Below the pieces are notes generated by a model. That model worked only from the letters and a program-made list of their open reading frames with translations. It was not told the DNA's origin and made no database searches. A DNA stretch of 29,507 bases from DATGMB01 sp035293845. Lineage in GTDB: Bacteria > Acidobacteriota > Terriglobia > Bryobacterales > Bryobacteraceae. The stretch covers positions 1-29,507 of the forward strand of contig DATGMB010000114.1 in NCBI GenBank assembly GCA_035293845.1, read 5' to 3'. Positions 1 to 9,600 of this stretch are shown here, piece after piece. The position numbers and the translations under genes are program-made. Positions within the stretch are counted from its first letter, which is position 1; the number at the start of each line of letters is the position of its first letter.

Positions 1-117
1 CAGGCGATCGACAAACTGAAGTACGACAAGGCGGCGATTCCCGCCGAGGAGTACAAGAAACAGCTCACGGCGCTGCTGCTCGAACTGGCGCGGATTCAGG
101 AGGCGCTCGAAAAGTGA
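1..117 (+). CDS. C-terminal end of an unknown protein (partial)
   Basis: An open frame enters from the left edge and ends at TGA 115-117; 38 residues are visible. They are charged and helical (repeated Lys/Glu/Leu/Ala, ending RIQEALEK) and look like a short two-helix or coiled-coil tail. Family and function cannot be told from this fragment. The stop overlaps the GTG start of the next gene (GTGA), so it is very probably the preceding member of the same operon. Its last codons contain AGGAGG at 98-103, which serves as the ribosome binding site of that gene. Confidence 0.7.
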   Translation, partial: QAIDKLKYDKAAIPAEEYKKQLTALLLELARIQEALEK

Positions 118-2240
118 GCCTGGGGCTTTCGCCGATCCGCCCGCGCGGGCGTGTGCCGCTTCTATTGCTGTGCGCCGGCTCGCTGTGCGCGCAGACCCTG
201 CAGCAGGCCGAAACACTCCGCAAGGCGCGGCGGTTCGAGGAAGCCAACGAAGTCTTCAAGGCGCTGACCGAGCGCGAGCCGAAGAACGCCGAATACCGCG
301 AGCGGTGGGGCCGGCTTTATTACGACGTCGGGCAGGAAGACGAAGCCGCCAACCTGTTCAACGAGGCGCTCGGCATCGACAAGAACAACGCGCGCGCGCT
401 GGCGGGCTTGGCGCTGATCGCGAGCGAGACCTACGAGAGCAAGGCCGGCGAACTGGCGCGGCGCGCGCTGGCTGCCGATCCCAAACTGGTGGAGGCGCAG
501 GAACTCCTGGCGCGGCTGGCGCTCGAGGACAACAACGAGGCCAAGGCCGCCGAAGAGGCGAAAAAGGCGCTGGCGATCGATCCCAATTCCGAGCAGGGCA
601 AGGCGATCCTCGCCACGATCGACTGGCTGGCGGATAAGAAGGAGACCCCGTGGGATCCGCACACCGCGGGCGGCTATGCGACGGCCGGTCACTTCATGAC
701 CCTGAACCGGCGTTACGACGAAGCGATTGCATATTACCGCAAGGCGCTCGAGCTCGACCCCGGCCTCAACCGCGCGCGCAGCGAGCTGGGCATCAACCTC
801 ATGCGCGTGGGCCAGGACCAGGAAGCGTACCAGCAGCTCGAAACCTGCTTCAACAATGGGTTTCGCGATTCCGCGACGAAGAACTCGCTGAAGCTGATGG
901 ATAGCTACAAGAACTTCGTCACGTTCCGCAACGGGCAGACGATTCTCAAGCTGCACAAGAAGGAAGCGGAGCTGCTGCGTCCGTATTTCGAAGCCGAAAT
1001 GGAGCGGTGCATCGCGGCGTACGAGAAGAAATACCGGATGAAGCTGGAGCACCCCGTGCAGGTGGAGGTGTATCCGGACCACGAGGATTTCGCGGTCCGC
1101 ACGCTCGGTATGCCCGGCCTCGGCGCGCTGGGCGTGACCTTCGGCTACGCGATCGCGATGGACAGTCCGTCGAGCCGCAAGCCGGGCAGCTTCCACTGGG
1201 GCACCACCCTGTGGCACGAAATGAGCCACGTCTTCACGCTGACGATGACCAACCATCGCGTGCCGCGCTGGTTCACCGAAGGTGTCGCGGTGCACGAGGA
1301 GACGGCGGTTTCGCCGGAATGGGGCGACCGGCTCGGACCGGATGAGATCGAGGCCATCAAGAACCACCAACTGCTGCCGGTTGCGGAATTGGATCGCGGT
1401 TTCATTCATCCCACGCGGCCGCAGCAGGTGATCGTGAGCTACTTCCAGGCGGGCAAGATCTGCGACTACATCACGGCAAAGTGGGGATGGGACACGATCC
1501 TTGCCATGCTCAAGGATTTCGGCAACGACGAGGATACGGCGTCGGTCATCCGCAAGGAGCTGAAGATCGAGCCCGCCGAATTCGACAAGCAGTTTCTCGC
1601 GCACCTCGAAGCCGAGACGAAGCCGACGCTCGATCATTTCGACGAGTGGAAGAAGCGCGTCAAGACGCTGTACGAGCTGACGCAGAAGAAGGATTGGGAC
1701 GGCGCGATCAAAGAGGGCGCCGCGATCCGCGACTTCTATCCCGATTACGTGGAGGAGCACAGCGTCTACGAGCTGCTGGCCCAGGCGTATCTCGCCAAGG
1801 GCGACAAGGCGGCGGCGATGGCGGAACTGCAGCGCTACGTGAAGGCGGGCGGCCGGGAGCCCGCGACCCTCGAACAGGACGCGAAGCTGCTGCGCGAGGC
1901 CGGAAAACAGGCCGAAGCCGCGGCGGTCCTGGAGCGGCTGAATTATATTTATCCGATGGATAACGAGGCGCACCAGCAACTGGGCGAGCTCGATCTCGCG
2001 CTCGGCAAGACGGCCGGCGCGGTGCGCGAATTCCACGCCGTCGTCGCCCACAGCCCGATCGATCCGGCGCAGGCGCATTACGAGCTGGCGCGCGCGTATC
2101 AACTGAACCATCAGACCGACAAGGCCAAGGATGAGGTGCTGGCGGCGCTGGAGACCGCCCCGGGCTACCGGCAGGCCCAGAAATTATTGCTGGAACTGAG
2201 CGCCGATACTGGAACTCAGCCGAATACCGTTAAGAAATAA
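114..2240 (+). CDS. Secreted TPR protein with gluzincin-type metallopeptidase domain
   Basis: The 708-residue product starts with an Arg-rich n-region and a hydrophobic core ending LCAQ (about residues 1-27), so it is probably exported. Tetratricopeptide helices fill about residues 30-290 and again 510-700. Between them sits a zinc-metallopeptidase-like domain with H368-E-M-S-H372 and a downstream E389 in WFTEGVAVHEE; HExxH followed by Glu 17 residues later is the gluzincin (Peptidase_MA-like) arrangement. The expected role is a periplasmic or surface peptidase, or a peptidase-derived scaffold; the substrate is unknown. The GTG start at 114 has AGGAGG ten bases upstream and overlaps the previous stop by 4 bp, which suggests translational coupling. 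It precedes the MoxR/Bat cassette with only 13 bp between genes. The peptidase family is recognised from the motif only. Confidence 0.9.
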   Translation: MSLGLSPIRPRGRVPLLLLCAGSLCAQTLQQAETLRKARRFEEANEVFKALTEREPKNAEYRERWGRLYYDVGQEDEAANLFNEALGIDKNNARALAGLALIASETYESKAGELARRALAADPKLVEAQELLARLALEDNNEAKAAEEAKKALAIDPNSEQGKAILATIDWLADKKETPWDPHTAGGYATAGHFMTLNRRYDEAIAYYRKALELDPGLNRARSELGINLMRVGQDQEAYQQLETCFNNGFRDSATKNSLKLMDSYKNFVTFRNGQTILKLHKKEAELLRPYFEAEMERCIAAYEKKYRMKLEHPVQVEVYPDHEDFAVRTLGMPGLGALGVTFGYAIAMDSPSSRKPGSFHWGTTLWHEMSHVFTLTMTNHRVPRWFTEGVAVHEETAVSPEWGDRLGPDEIEAIKNHQLLPVAELDRGFIHPTRPQQVIVSYFQAGKICDYITAKWGWDTILAMLKDFGNDEDTASVIRKELKIEPAEFDKQFLAHLEAETKPTLDHFDEWKKRVKTLYELTQKKDWDGAIKEGAAIRDFYPDYVEEHSVYELLAQAYLAKGDKAAAMAELQRYVKAGGREPATLEQDAKLLREAGKQAEAAAVLERLNYIYPMDNEAHQQLGELDLALGKTAGAVREFHAVVAHSPIDPAQAHYELARAYQLNHQTDKAKDEVLAALETAPGYRQAQKLLLELSADTGTQPNTVKK

Positions 2241-2253
2241 GATTGGAATCCGC

Positions 2254-3276
2254 ATGTCGACTACCGTGACGCAATTGGAGCCCGATGTTTTGAAGGGGCG
2301 CATCGAACGCTTCCGCCAGGTGCAGTCCGAGATCGTGACGCAGGTGCGCCGCGTGATCGTCGGGCAGGAAGAGGTCCTGGAGCAGGTGATGATTTCGCTG
2401 TTCGTCGGCGGCCACTGCCTGATCACCGGCCTCCCCGGCACGGCGAAAACGCTGCTGGTCCGGACCATGGCCCAGACGCTCGGCCTCGTGTTCAAACGCA
2501 TCCAGTTCACGCCGGACCTGATGCCGAGCGACATCACCGGGACGGACATCATCGAAGAGGACCCCTCCAACGGACGCCGCACCTGGACCTTCGTGCCGGG
2601 GCCGATCTTCGGCAACGTGCTGCTGGCCGACGAAATCAACCGCACGCCGCCCAAGACGCAGAGCGCGCTGCTCGAGGCCATGCAGGAGCTGAGCTGCACG
2701 GTGCGGGGCAACATGTACAAGCTGCCGAAGCCGTTCTTCGTGCTGGCCACGCAGAACCCGATCGAGCTCGAGGGCACCTACCCGCTGCCCGAGGCGCAGC
2801 TCGACCGCTTCCTCTTCAATACGGTGCTCGATTATCTGAACGCCGATGAAGAGCTGAAGGTCGTGGACCTGACCACGGTAACGGCGATTCCGCAGGCCGA
2901 TCCCGTGACCAACGCCGAGGAGATCGTCGATTTCCAGCAATTGGTCCGGATGGTGCCGATCGGCGAAAGCGTGGCGCGCCACGCCGTGGACCTGGTGCGG
3001 GCGACGCGTCCGAGAGAGGCCGAAGCGCCGGACTTCGTGCAAAAGTACGTGAACTACGGCGCCAGCGTGCGCGCCGCGCAGTTCCTGGTGCTGGCCGCGA
3101 AGGCGCGGGCGCTGATGAAGGGCCGCTACCATGTAACGTTCGAGGACGTGCGCGCGCTGTACATCCCCGTGTTGCGCCACCGCATCCTGCTGAACTTCCA
3201 CGCCGAAAGCGACCGCCTGCGGCAGGACGACATTTTGAAGCGCGTGCTGGAGTGGAAGGCGAGCCCGAGGGAGTAG
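2254..3276 (+). CDS. MoxR-family AAA+ ATPase
   Basis: A 340-residue AAA+ ATPase of the MoxR type, the usual length. Walker A is G59-LPGTA-K65-T66, Walker B is VLLAD126-E127, and sensor 1 is the Asn in LATQNP. The C-terminal lid domain is present. MoxR ATPases act as chaperone-like partners of VWA/MIDAS proteins, loading metals or maturing complexes. Here the expected partners are the DUF58 and BatA-like genes just downstream. The ATG at 2254 lies 13 bp after the TPR/peptidase stop with a weak GGAA upstream. The 3' end holds GAGGGAG (3267-3273), which would be a ribosome binding site for whatever gene starts right after the stop. In similar cassettes the DUF58 gene follows directly; here an inserted GxxExxY gene occupies that place. 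Confidence 0.95.
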   Translation: MSTTVTQLEPDVLKGRIERFRQVQSEIVTQVRRVIVGQEEVLEQVMISLFVGGHCLITGLPGTAKTLLVRTMAQTLGLVFKRIQFTPDLMPSDITGTDIIEEDPSNGRRTWTFVPGPIFGNVLLADEINRTPPKTQSALLEAMQELSCTVRGNMYKLPKPFFVLATQNPIELEGTYPLPEAQLDRFLFNTVLDYLNADEELKVVDLTTVTAIPQADPVTNAEEIVDFQQLVRMVPIGESVARHAVDLVRATRPREAEAPDFVQKYVNYGASVRAAQFLVLAAKARALMKGRYHVTFEDVRALYIPVLRHRILLNFHAESDRLRQDDILKRVLEWKASPRE

Positions 3277-3732
3277 ATGTTTGTTAACCGCCGAGACGCA
3301 GAGGCGCCGAGGTTTATGGAGATGGATGCGATCACGGAACAAATCATCGGTGCTGCGATCGAAGTCCATCGCCATCTCGGGCCTGGTTTGCTTGAGTCGG
3401 CATACGAGCAATGCTTATGTTTTGAATTGAGCCAGCTCGGACTGCAATTTGCGAGGCAGGTGGATCTGCCGGTTTCATACAAGGGCGTCAAACTGGATTG
3501 CGGCTACAGACTGGATCTGGTGGTCGAGGGCGAGGTCATTGTGGAACTAAAAGCGGTTGAGGAACTCGCGCCAGTACATTCTGCTCAACTGCTCACGTAC
3601 TTGAAGCTCTCGGGCAAAAAGGTCGGCCTGCTAATGAACTTTAATGAGCCAGTGTTGCGGCGGGGCCTCAAGCGGCTCGTCAATGATTTTTCAGTGGAGC
3701 CTCGGCGTCTCGGCGTCTCGGCGGTCAAATAA
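3277..3732 (+). CDS. GxxExxY protein (PD-(D/E)XK nuclease-like), inserted
   Basis: A 151-residue protein of the GxxExxY family. The name-giving motif is G37-LLE40-SAY43, preceded by IIGAAIEVHRHLGPG. Further on are D80, E90-L-K92 and Q104-xxx-Y108, an order matching the active site and QxxxY motif of RecB/Cas4-like PD-(D/E)XK nucleases. The family's function is not established. The conserved core begins near M14-M16 (3316/3322). The ATG at 3277 adds 13 residues encoded by a repeat, and the last residues (PRRLGVSAVK) are encoded by the opposite repeat. These arms (3284-3312 and 3700-3728) are 29-bp inverted repeats with 26 matches. Base composition is visibly less GC-rich than the neighbours. 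The gene interrupts an otherwise tight moxR-DUF58 junction and uses GAGGGAG at the moxR 3' end as its ribosome binding site. It looks like a recent insertion. Confidence 0.85.
   Translation: MFVNRRDAEAPRFMEMDAITEQIIGAAIEVHRHLGPGLLESAYEQCLCFELSQLGLQFARQVDLPVSYKGVKLDCGYRLDLVVEGEVIVELKAVEELAPVHSAQLLTYLKLSGKKVGLLMNFNEPVLRRGLKRLVNDFSVEPRRLGVSAVK
3284..3312 (+). repeat. Left inverted-repeat arm of the GxxExxY insert
   Basis: The 29-base arm begins TTAACCGCCGAGACGCAGAG. Its reverse complement matches 3700-3728 at 26 of 29 positions. Its first part matches the 19-base terminal repeat of the block at 27964-28399 at 18 of 19 positions. Confidence 0.85.
3700..3728 (-). repeat. Right inverted-repeat arm of the GxxExxY insert
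   Basis: Reverse complement of the left arm with three mismatches. It encodes the last residues of the GxxExxY protein and ends 5 bases before the DUF58 start codon. Confidence 0.85.
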
Positions 3733-3733
3733 T

Positions 3734-4624
3734 ATGCTCCAGCGCTTTCTCGATCCCGCGACCCTCGCTTCCATCTCCGGCCTGGACCTCGTCGCGAAGA
3801 CCGTGGTCGATGGCTTCGTCGCGGGGCGGCATCGCTCGCCGGATTTCGGGTTCTCGCAGGAATTCGCGGAATACCGCGCCTACTCGCAGGGCGACGATCT
3901 GCGCCATGTCGACTGGAACGTCTTCGCGCGCACGGATAAGTGCTTCCTCAAGCGCTACCGCGGCGAGACCAACACACAGCTTCTGATTCTGCTCGATACC
4001 TCGGCTTCCATGGCCTACGGGTCGCATCCGGTATCGAAACTCGATTACGCGCGCTTCGTCGCTGCATCGCTCTGCTACATGGCCAACCTGCAGCGCGACG
4101 CCGCTGGGCTCATCATCTTCGATGAAGACGTCGCCAACTACGTCCAGCCCTCGACGCGCCAGGGGCAGCTCTTCCGCCTGCTGCACGCCATCGAAAAGGC
4201 CGAGCCGGGAACGCGGACCGACTTCGTGAAGCCGTTCGTCCACTTCCAGAACTTTCTGCATCGGCGCGGCATCGTCGTCGTGCTTTCCGATTTTTACGAG
4301 CAGCCCGACGTGATCGTGAAAACGGTCGAGCCGCTGCGCTACAAGGGCAACGAGATCGTGTTGTTCCACGTGCTCGATCCGCAGGAGATCCGGCCGAAAT
4401 TTCGCGACCCGGTGCTGCTGGTCGATATGGAGGACGCGCACGAAGCGCTGGAGGTCTCGCCGGAATACGCGAAACACGAGTACCGGCGGCGCATCGACGC
4501 GCACATCGAATCGCTCGCTTCGAAGGCGCGGGGGGCGGGCATGGACTATTTCCTCATGAATACCGGGCGGCCCCTCGATGAGGGCTTGCGCGAATACCTG
4601 GCCATCCGCAGGGGGAAGCTCTAA
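3734..4624 (+). CDS. DUF58 domain protein (VWA-like, MoxR partner)
   Basis: A 296-residue protein with the DUF58 signature YSQGDDLRHVDW (about residues 50-61) and a VWA-like fold opening with LLILLD88-T-S90-A-S92, a DxSxS MIDAS metal site. DUF58 proteins are typical partners of MoxR ATPases. The start is placed at ATG 3734 because MLQRFLDPATLA matches the usual N-terminus; an in-frame upstream ATG at 3644 would only add residues translated from the GxxExxY gene and its repeat. No clear ribosome binding site precedes 3734, as expected if an insertion moved the gene away from the one at the moxR end. The next gene starts on the base after this stop (TAA then ATG). Confidence 0.93.
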   Translation: MLQRFLDPATLASISGLDLVAKTVVDGFVAGRHRSPDFGFSQEFAEYRAYSQGDDLRHVDWNVFARTDKCFLKRYRGETNTQLLILLDTSASMAYGSHPVSKLDYARFVAASLCYMANLQRDAAGLIIFDEDVANYVQPSTRQGQLFRLLHAIEKAEPGTRTDFVKPFVHFQNFLHRRGIVVVLSDFYEQPDVIVKTVEPLRYKGNEIVLFHVLDPQEIRPKFRDPVLLVDMEDAHEALEVSPEYAKHEYRRRIDAHIESLASKARGAGMDYFLMNTGRPLDEGLREYLAIRRGKL

Positions 4625-6634
4625 ATGGGATTTTTCGCGCCATGGTTTCTCGCAGGCATCGCGGCGGTCGGGCTGCCGGTGTGGCTGCACCTGCTGCGCA
4701 AGCACAAGAGCCAGCCCCTGCCGTTCAGCTCGCTCATGTTCTTCGAGCAGCACACACAAAGCTCCATCAAGCACCGGCGCCTGCGTTATCTGCTGCTGTT
4801 TGCGCTGCGCACGGCGCTGGTGGCGCTGCTCGCGCTGGCATTCGCGGGGCCGTACGTCGAGCAGCGGGTGCTGCCCTCGCAGCGCACCAACCAGGTCACG
4901 GTCGTCGCGATCGATAACTCGCTGAGCATGCGTGCGGGCAACCGGCTGTCGGACGCGAAGCGCCAGGCCAAATCGCTCATCGCCGGCCTGCGGCCGGGCC
5001 AGCGCGCGGAAGTGCTGGCGTTCGGCCAGCGCGTGCAGGTGATGAGCGAAGTCACCGACGACCATTCCCCGCTGAACGCGGCGGTCGACGCCGTCGAGGC
5101 ATCGGACGCGCGGACGTCCTACGCGGAGCTCTCTCGCGCGCTGCGGTCCATCGCGCAGTCGCTGCGGCTGCCGCTCGATGTGCATCTCTATTCGGACATG
5201 CAGCAGTCCGGCATGCCGGCCAACTTCAACGACCTGCGGCTGAACGCGGACGTGCGGCTCGAGCCGCATCCGCTCCTGCCGAAGCCCGAGGCGAATTTCG
5301 CGGTCGAGAACGTGGTCGCGCCGCGGCGCGTGTACGACGCGAAGAAGACGCGTGTGCTCGCGACCGTCGCCGGGTTTCATAACTCGAAGAGCACGCACAA
5401 CGTTTCGCTGTGGCTGAACGGGCGCACCGTCGAAACCAAGCCGGTGGAAGTGCCGGCCGATGGCCGCGCCACCGTGGAATTTCTCTCGCTCGAAGTGCCG
5501 TACGGGCGCAACAAGGGCGAGGTGAAGATCGATTCCGGCGACGCGCTCCCGGCCGATGACACCTTCTACTTTTCCGTCGAGCGCAGCGATCCCCGCCACG
5601 CGCTGTTCGTGCATGAGGCGGACAATACGCGCGGGCTGCTCTATTTCCAGGCGGCGCTCGAAGCCTCCGGGCAGTCGGCGTTCGCGATCGATCCGGTGAC
5701 CGTGGAGCAGACGGCGAACCTCAACCCGCAGAAGTACGCATTCGTGGTGCTCTCGGATGTCGGCTCGCTGCCCGGCGGTTTTGAGAACGAGCTGCGCAGC
5801 TACGTGCGCGGCGGCGGATCCGTGCTGGTTGCGCTGGGCCGGATGTCGGTCGCGAGCACGAAGGTCCCCGTTTCGGATGATCGCGTGGAAGGCACGCACT
5901 ACGCCGGCCGTGAAGGCGCCATGTACCAGACCGTCGCCTGGCAGGACACGGCGCATCCCGTGATGCTGAAGGATGACCGCTGGGACGACGTGAAATTCTA
6001 CCAGGCGATCAAAGTGGCGCCGGGCGGGGCGCGCGTCGTGGCGCGCCTGACGGATCAGACGCCGCTGCTGCTCGATCAATCCGTCGGCAGCGGGCACATC
6101 CTGCTGTTCACGTCCACCTTCGACAACATCGCCAACGATTTTCCTCTCCATCCGTCGTTCGTGCCGTTCATCGACCGCACGGCGCGCTATCTCGGCCATT
6201 TCGACGCGGGCGCGCCCAGTGTGCCGGTCGGATCGTTCGAGGAATTGCGCGACGCCAGGGAGACAGGCTCGGCCGTCGATGTGGTCGATCCCAAAGGCGA
6301 TCGCGTGTTTTCGCTCGAAGAGGCGACGCGCGCGCAGAACATCCAGTTCACGCTGGCGGGCTTTTACGATATCCGCCGGCCGAACGGGCGCAACGAGCTG
6401 GTGGCCGTGAACGCGGACCGGCAGGAATCCGACCTGGCGCCGGCCGCCCCGGAGACCCTCGCGCTGTGGCAGAATACAGCCACGGGAGCATCCGGGAACA
6501 CGGAAGGCCCCTCGCAGGATCAGCACAAGCCGGTGTCGCTCTGGTGGTACGTGATGCTGGCGGTGCTGGTGCTGGCGGCGGCGGAATCCATTCTGGGCAA
6601 TCAACATCTCGCGGTGGACAAAGAGGCGGCATGA
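4625..6634 (+). CDS. BatA-like membrane protein with VWA domain
   Basis: 669 residues. The N-terminus (MGFFAPWFLAGIAAVGLPVW) is the paired membrane segment of the BatA N-terminal family, with a second segment at about 54-76. A VWA domain follows with D97-N-S99-L-S101 (DxSxS MIDAS). The middle is a large, probably periplasmic beta-rich part, and a C-terminal membrane helix lies at about 638-659 (WWYVMLAVLVLAAA). It is probably anchored in the inner membrane and works with the MoxR ATPase and DUF58 protein. It starts directly after the DUF58 stop, and its own TGA overlaps the next ATG (ATGA, 6631-6634). The exact role in this phylum is unknown. Confidence 0.88.
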   Translation: MGFFAPWFLAGIAAVGLPVWLHLLRKHKSQPLPFSSLMFFEQHTQSSIKHRRLRYLLLFALRTALVALLALAFAGPYVEQRVLPSQRTNQVTVVAIDNSLSMRAGNRLSDAKRQAKSLIAGLRPGQRAEVLAFGQRVQVMSEVTDDHSPLNAAVDAVEASDARTSYAELSRALRSIAQSLRLPLDVHLYSDMQQSGMPANFNDLRLNADVRLEPHPLLPKPEANFAVENVVAPRRVYDAKKTRVLATVAGFHNSKSTHNVSLWLNGRTVETKPVEVPADGRATVEFLSLEVPYGRNKGEVKIDSGDALPADDTFYFSVERSDPRHALFVHEADNTRGLLYFQAALEASGQSAFAIDPVTVEQTANLNPQKYAFVVLSDVGSLPGGFENELRSYVRGGGSVLVALGRMSVASTKVPVSDDRVEGTHYAGREGAMYQTVAWQDTAHPVMLKDDRWDDVKFYQAIKVAPGGARVVARLTDQTPLLLDQSVGSGHILLFTSTFDNIANDFPLHPSFVPFIDRTARYLGHFDAGAPSVPVGSFEELRDARETGSAVDVVDPKGDRVFSLEEATRAQNIQFTLAGFYDIRRPNGRNELVAVNADRQESDLAPAAPETLALWQNTATGASGNTEGPSQDQHKPVSLWWYVMLAVLVLAAAESILGNQHLAVDKEAA

Positions 6635-9600
6635 AACCTTTGGATCGCTTGTCCGAATATCTGGGCGCCATCGAGCGCCGTTTGCGTCTGGTGGCACTGA
6701 CGCGCGGCGCGGCGGTGACGGCACTGGCGGCGCTGGTTCTGACGGTAGTGGCCGTGGCCGTGGCCAACCGGTTCGCGTTCTCGAATGGCAGCGTGGTGGG
6801 CGCGCGCGTCTTCCTGTTCCTCGGGTTGGCGTACGCGCTGGCGGCCGCACTGATCGTGCCGCTCGTCCGCCTCAACCGCCGCCGCGCGGCCCGCGAAGTC
6901 GAGCGCCGCTTCCCGCACTTCGAGGAGCGGCTCCTGACCTTCCAGGAGCGCATGGAACAGCGCCCCAACGATCCGTTCCTCAGTTTGCTGGCGGAAGACG
7001 CCCTGTCGCTCGCCGAGCGGGCGGAGCCGGCGCAGGTGGCGCGCGGCTCGATGATCTTCAGCTTCTCCTCGGCCGCGCTCGTCTCGCTGCTGGCGCTCCT
7101 TTGGCTCGGCTTGTACGGGCCGGACTGGCTCGGCTACGGCACGTCGCTGCTCTGGGGCGGCATTCCCAAGGGCGAAGTCAAGCCGTACTACGCCATCCGC
7201 GTGGAGCCCGGCAATAAGACGATCCGCAAGCGCAGCGACCTCATGATTACCGCCACGCTCAGCGGCTTCCAGGCGCCCAAAGTGCGCTTCTTCGGCAAAT
7301 ACGCCAGTACCTCGCAATGGGAGCAGGCGGAGATGCGGACCGAGCCCGGCGGCAGCGCGTATCAGTTTCTGATTGCGGGCGTGCCGGAGTCGCTCGATTA
7401 CTACGTCGAGGCCGGCGGCGTGCGCTCCCAGACGTATCACCTCAACGTGGTCGACCTGCCGTCGGTGAAGCGCATCCGCGTCACGTATCATTTCCCCGCC
7501 TGGAGCGGGATGAAAGACGCCGTGGAGGACCCCGGCGGCGACCTGCGCGCCGTGGAAGGCACCGATGCCGAAGTGGCGGTCCAGACCGACCGCCCGCTGG
7601 CGAGCGGCGCGCTGCTGCTCGATGACGGAACCAAAATCCCGCTGCGCAGCGGTCCCGGCGGCCTGCTCGTCGCCAGCGTGCCAATCCGCAAGGACGGCCT
7701 GTACCACGTCGCCGCCATCGAAAACGGCGAGGACGTGCGGCTCACGGAAGATTACTTCATCGAGGCGCAGAAGGACCAGCCGCCCGAGGTGAAGATCACG
7801 CGTCCCGGCCGCGATTTCCGCGCCACGCCCATCGAGGAAGTCACGGTCGCCGTCGAAGCAAAGGACGATTTCGGCCTCAAGGAAGTGACCCTGCACTACG
7901 CGGTGAACGGCGGCGCGGAGAAGACGGTATCGCTGCTGAATGCGAAGGATGCGAAGAGCGCTTCGGGAACCACGACTCTCTCGCTCGAGGACTTCAAGGT
8001 GCAGCCGGGCGATATCGTGAGCCTGTATGCCACCGCGAAGGACGCGCGCAAGACGGTCAACACCGACATGTTCTTCATCGAGGCGCAGCCGTTTGAGCGC
8101 AACTTCACGCAGTCCCAGCAGGATGGCGGCGGCGGTGGCGGCGGAGACGACGCCAACCAGCAGAACGAGATTTCGGAGCGGCAAAAAGAGATCATCACCG
8201 CCACCTGGAACCAGTTGAAGGGCCAGGGCGCGCGCGGCACGGACGCGGAAAATGCCTCATTCCTGGCGGGCGTGCAGTCGAAGCTGCGCGATCAGGCGAA
8301 GTCGCTCTCCGATCGCATGAAAGCGCGGCAGCTCGAAGGCGCCGGCGATGCGTTCAAGACCTTCGTGGAGGATATGGACAAGGCGGTGGAGGCCATGGCT
8401 CCGGCCGCTGATAAGCTGAAGGGCGCGCACTGGCAGGACGCGCTGGCGCCGGAGCAGAAGGCGCTGCAATACCTGCTGCGCGCCGAAAGCACCTTCCGCG
8501 ATATCCAGGTCGCTTTCGGCAACCGCGGCGGCGGTGGCGGCGGCGGGGGAGGCGCGTCGCGCGATATGCAGGGGCTGTTCGATCTGGAACTCGACACCGA
8601 GAAGAACCAGTACGAATCCGCGCGCTCCACGCCGCAATCGGCGGATAAGCAACAGCAGCAGATCGATGAGGCGCTGCAGAAGCTGAAGGATCTCGCGCGG
8701 CGCCAGCAGGAACTCGCCGAGCAGCAGCGCAACGGCCAGCAGACGCCGCAGCAGCGGTGGGAGCAGGAGCTGCTGCGCCGCGAAGCGGAGAAGCTCCAGC
8801 AGCAATTGCAGCAGATGCAGCAACAGCAGCAGAGCCAGCAGGGCATGCTGAGCCGCAATGGGCAGCAATCGCAGCAGGGGCAGCAGGGACAAGGCAACCA
8901 GTCCAGTCAGGGCGGCCAGCAGGGCCAGCAGCAACAGCAGGCACAGTCGCAGGGACAGGGCGGCGGCCAGCAGCAGGCGTCCTCGCGCGCCTCGGCGCAG
9001 CAGCAGATGCAGCAGATGCGCAACCAGGGCCAGCAGGATGGCCGCCTGAGCCAGGCCAACGCGCAGCAGTTGCAGCAGATGCTCGACCGCCTGAAGCAGG
9101 CGACCGACGATATGCGCGCGGCGGCGTCTTCGCAGCAGAACGGCACGCCCCAGGGCGAAGCGCAGGCGCGGCGCGCGGCCGACCGGCTCCGCGAGGCCGA
9201 ACAGCTCCTTTCCGGCCTGCAGAGCCAGCAGGCCGGCAATGAGGTGGAAAGCCTGGCCAAACAGGCCGACGACCTCGCGCGCCGGCAGCAGGATTTCGAG
9301 GGCCAGATGCGGCGCGCCTACGGCGAGAATTCGCGCGGCGTCACGCGCGACCAGGCCGAGCAGTTGGCGGAACAGAAGGAAAGCGAGCTCGGCGAGCTCA
9401 AGAAGCTGGAGCAGGGACTGCAGAACGCCGTGCGCAATCTGCAGAGCACCAACCGCCAGGCGTCTTCGAAGCTGCGCAATGCGCTCGGCGACATGCAGCA
9501 GCAGGAGATCGCGCGCGATATGCAGCGCAATGCCGATTGGATCCGCCGCGGTCTCGGCCAGTACGCCGCCATCTCGGAAGCGCAGACCACCGCCGGCTTG

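Noticed and set aside
162..2111. Long minus-strand open frame opposite the TPR/peptidase gene
   Set aside because: It is an antisense shadow of a GC-rich gene; Arg/Leu-rich without recognisable domains.
3644..3733. N-terminal extension of the DUF58 protein
   Set aside because: Those codons lie in the GxxExxY gene and its repeat; the family N-terminus begins at 3734.
3725..6850. 1,041-residue minus-strand frame across DUF58 and BatA-like genes
   Set aside because: Crosses two clear plus-strand genes and has the His/Arg-rich composition of an antisense frame.
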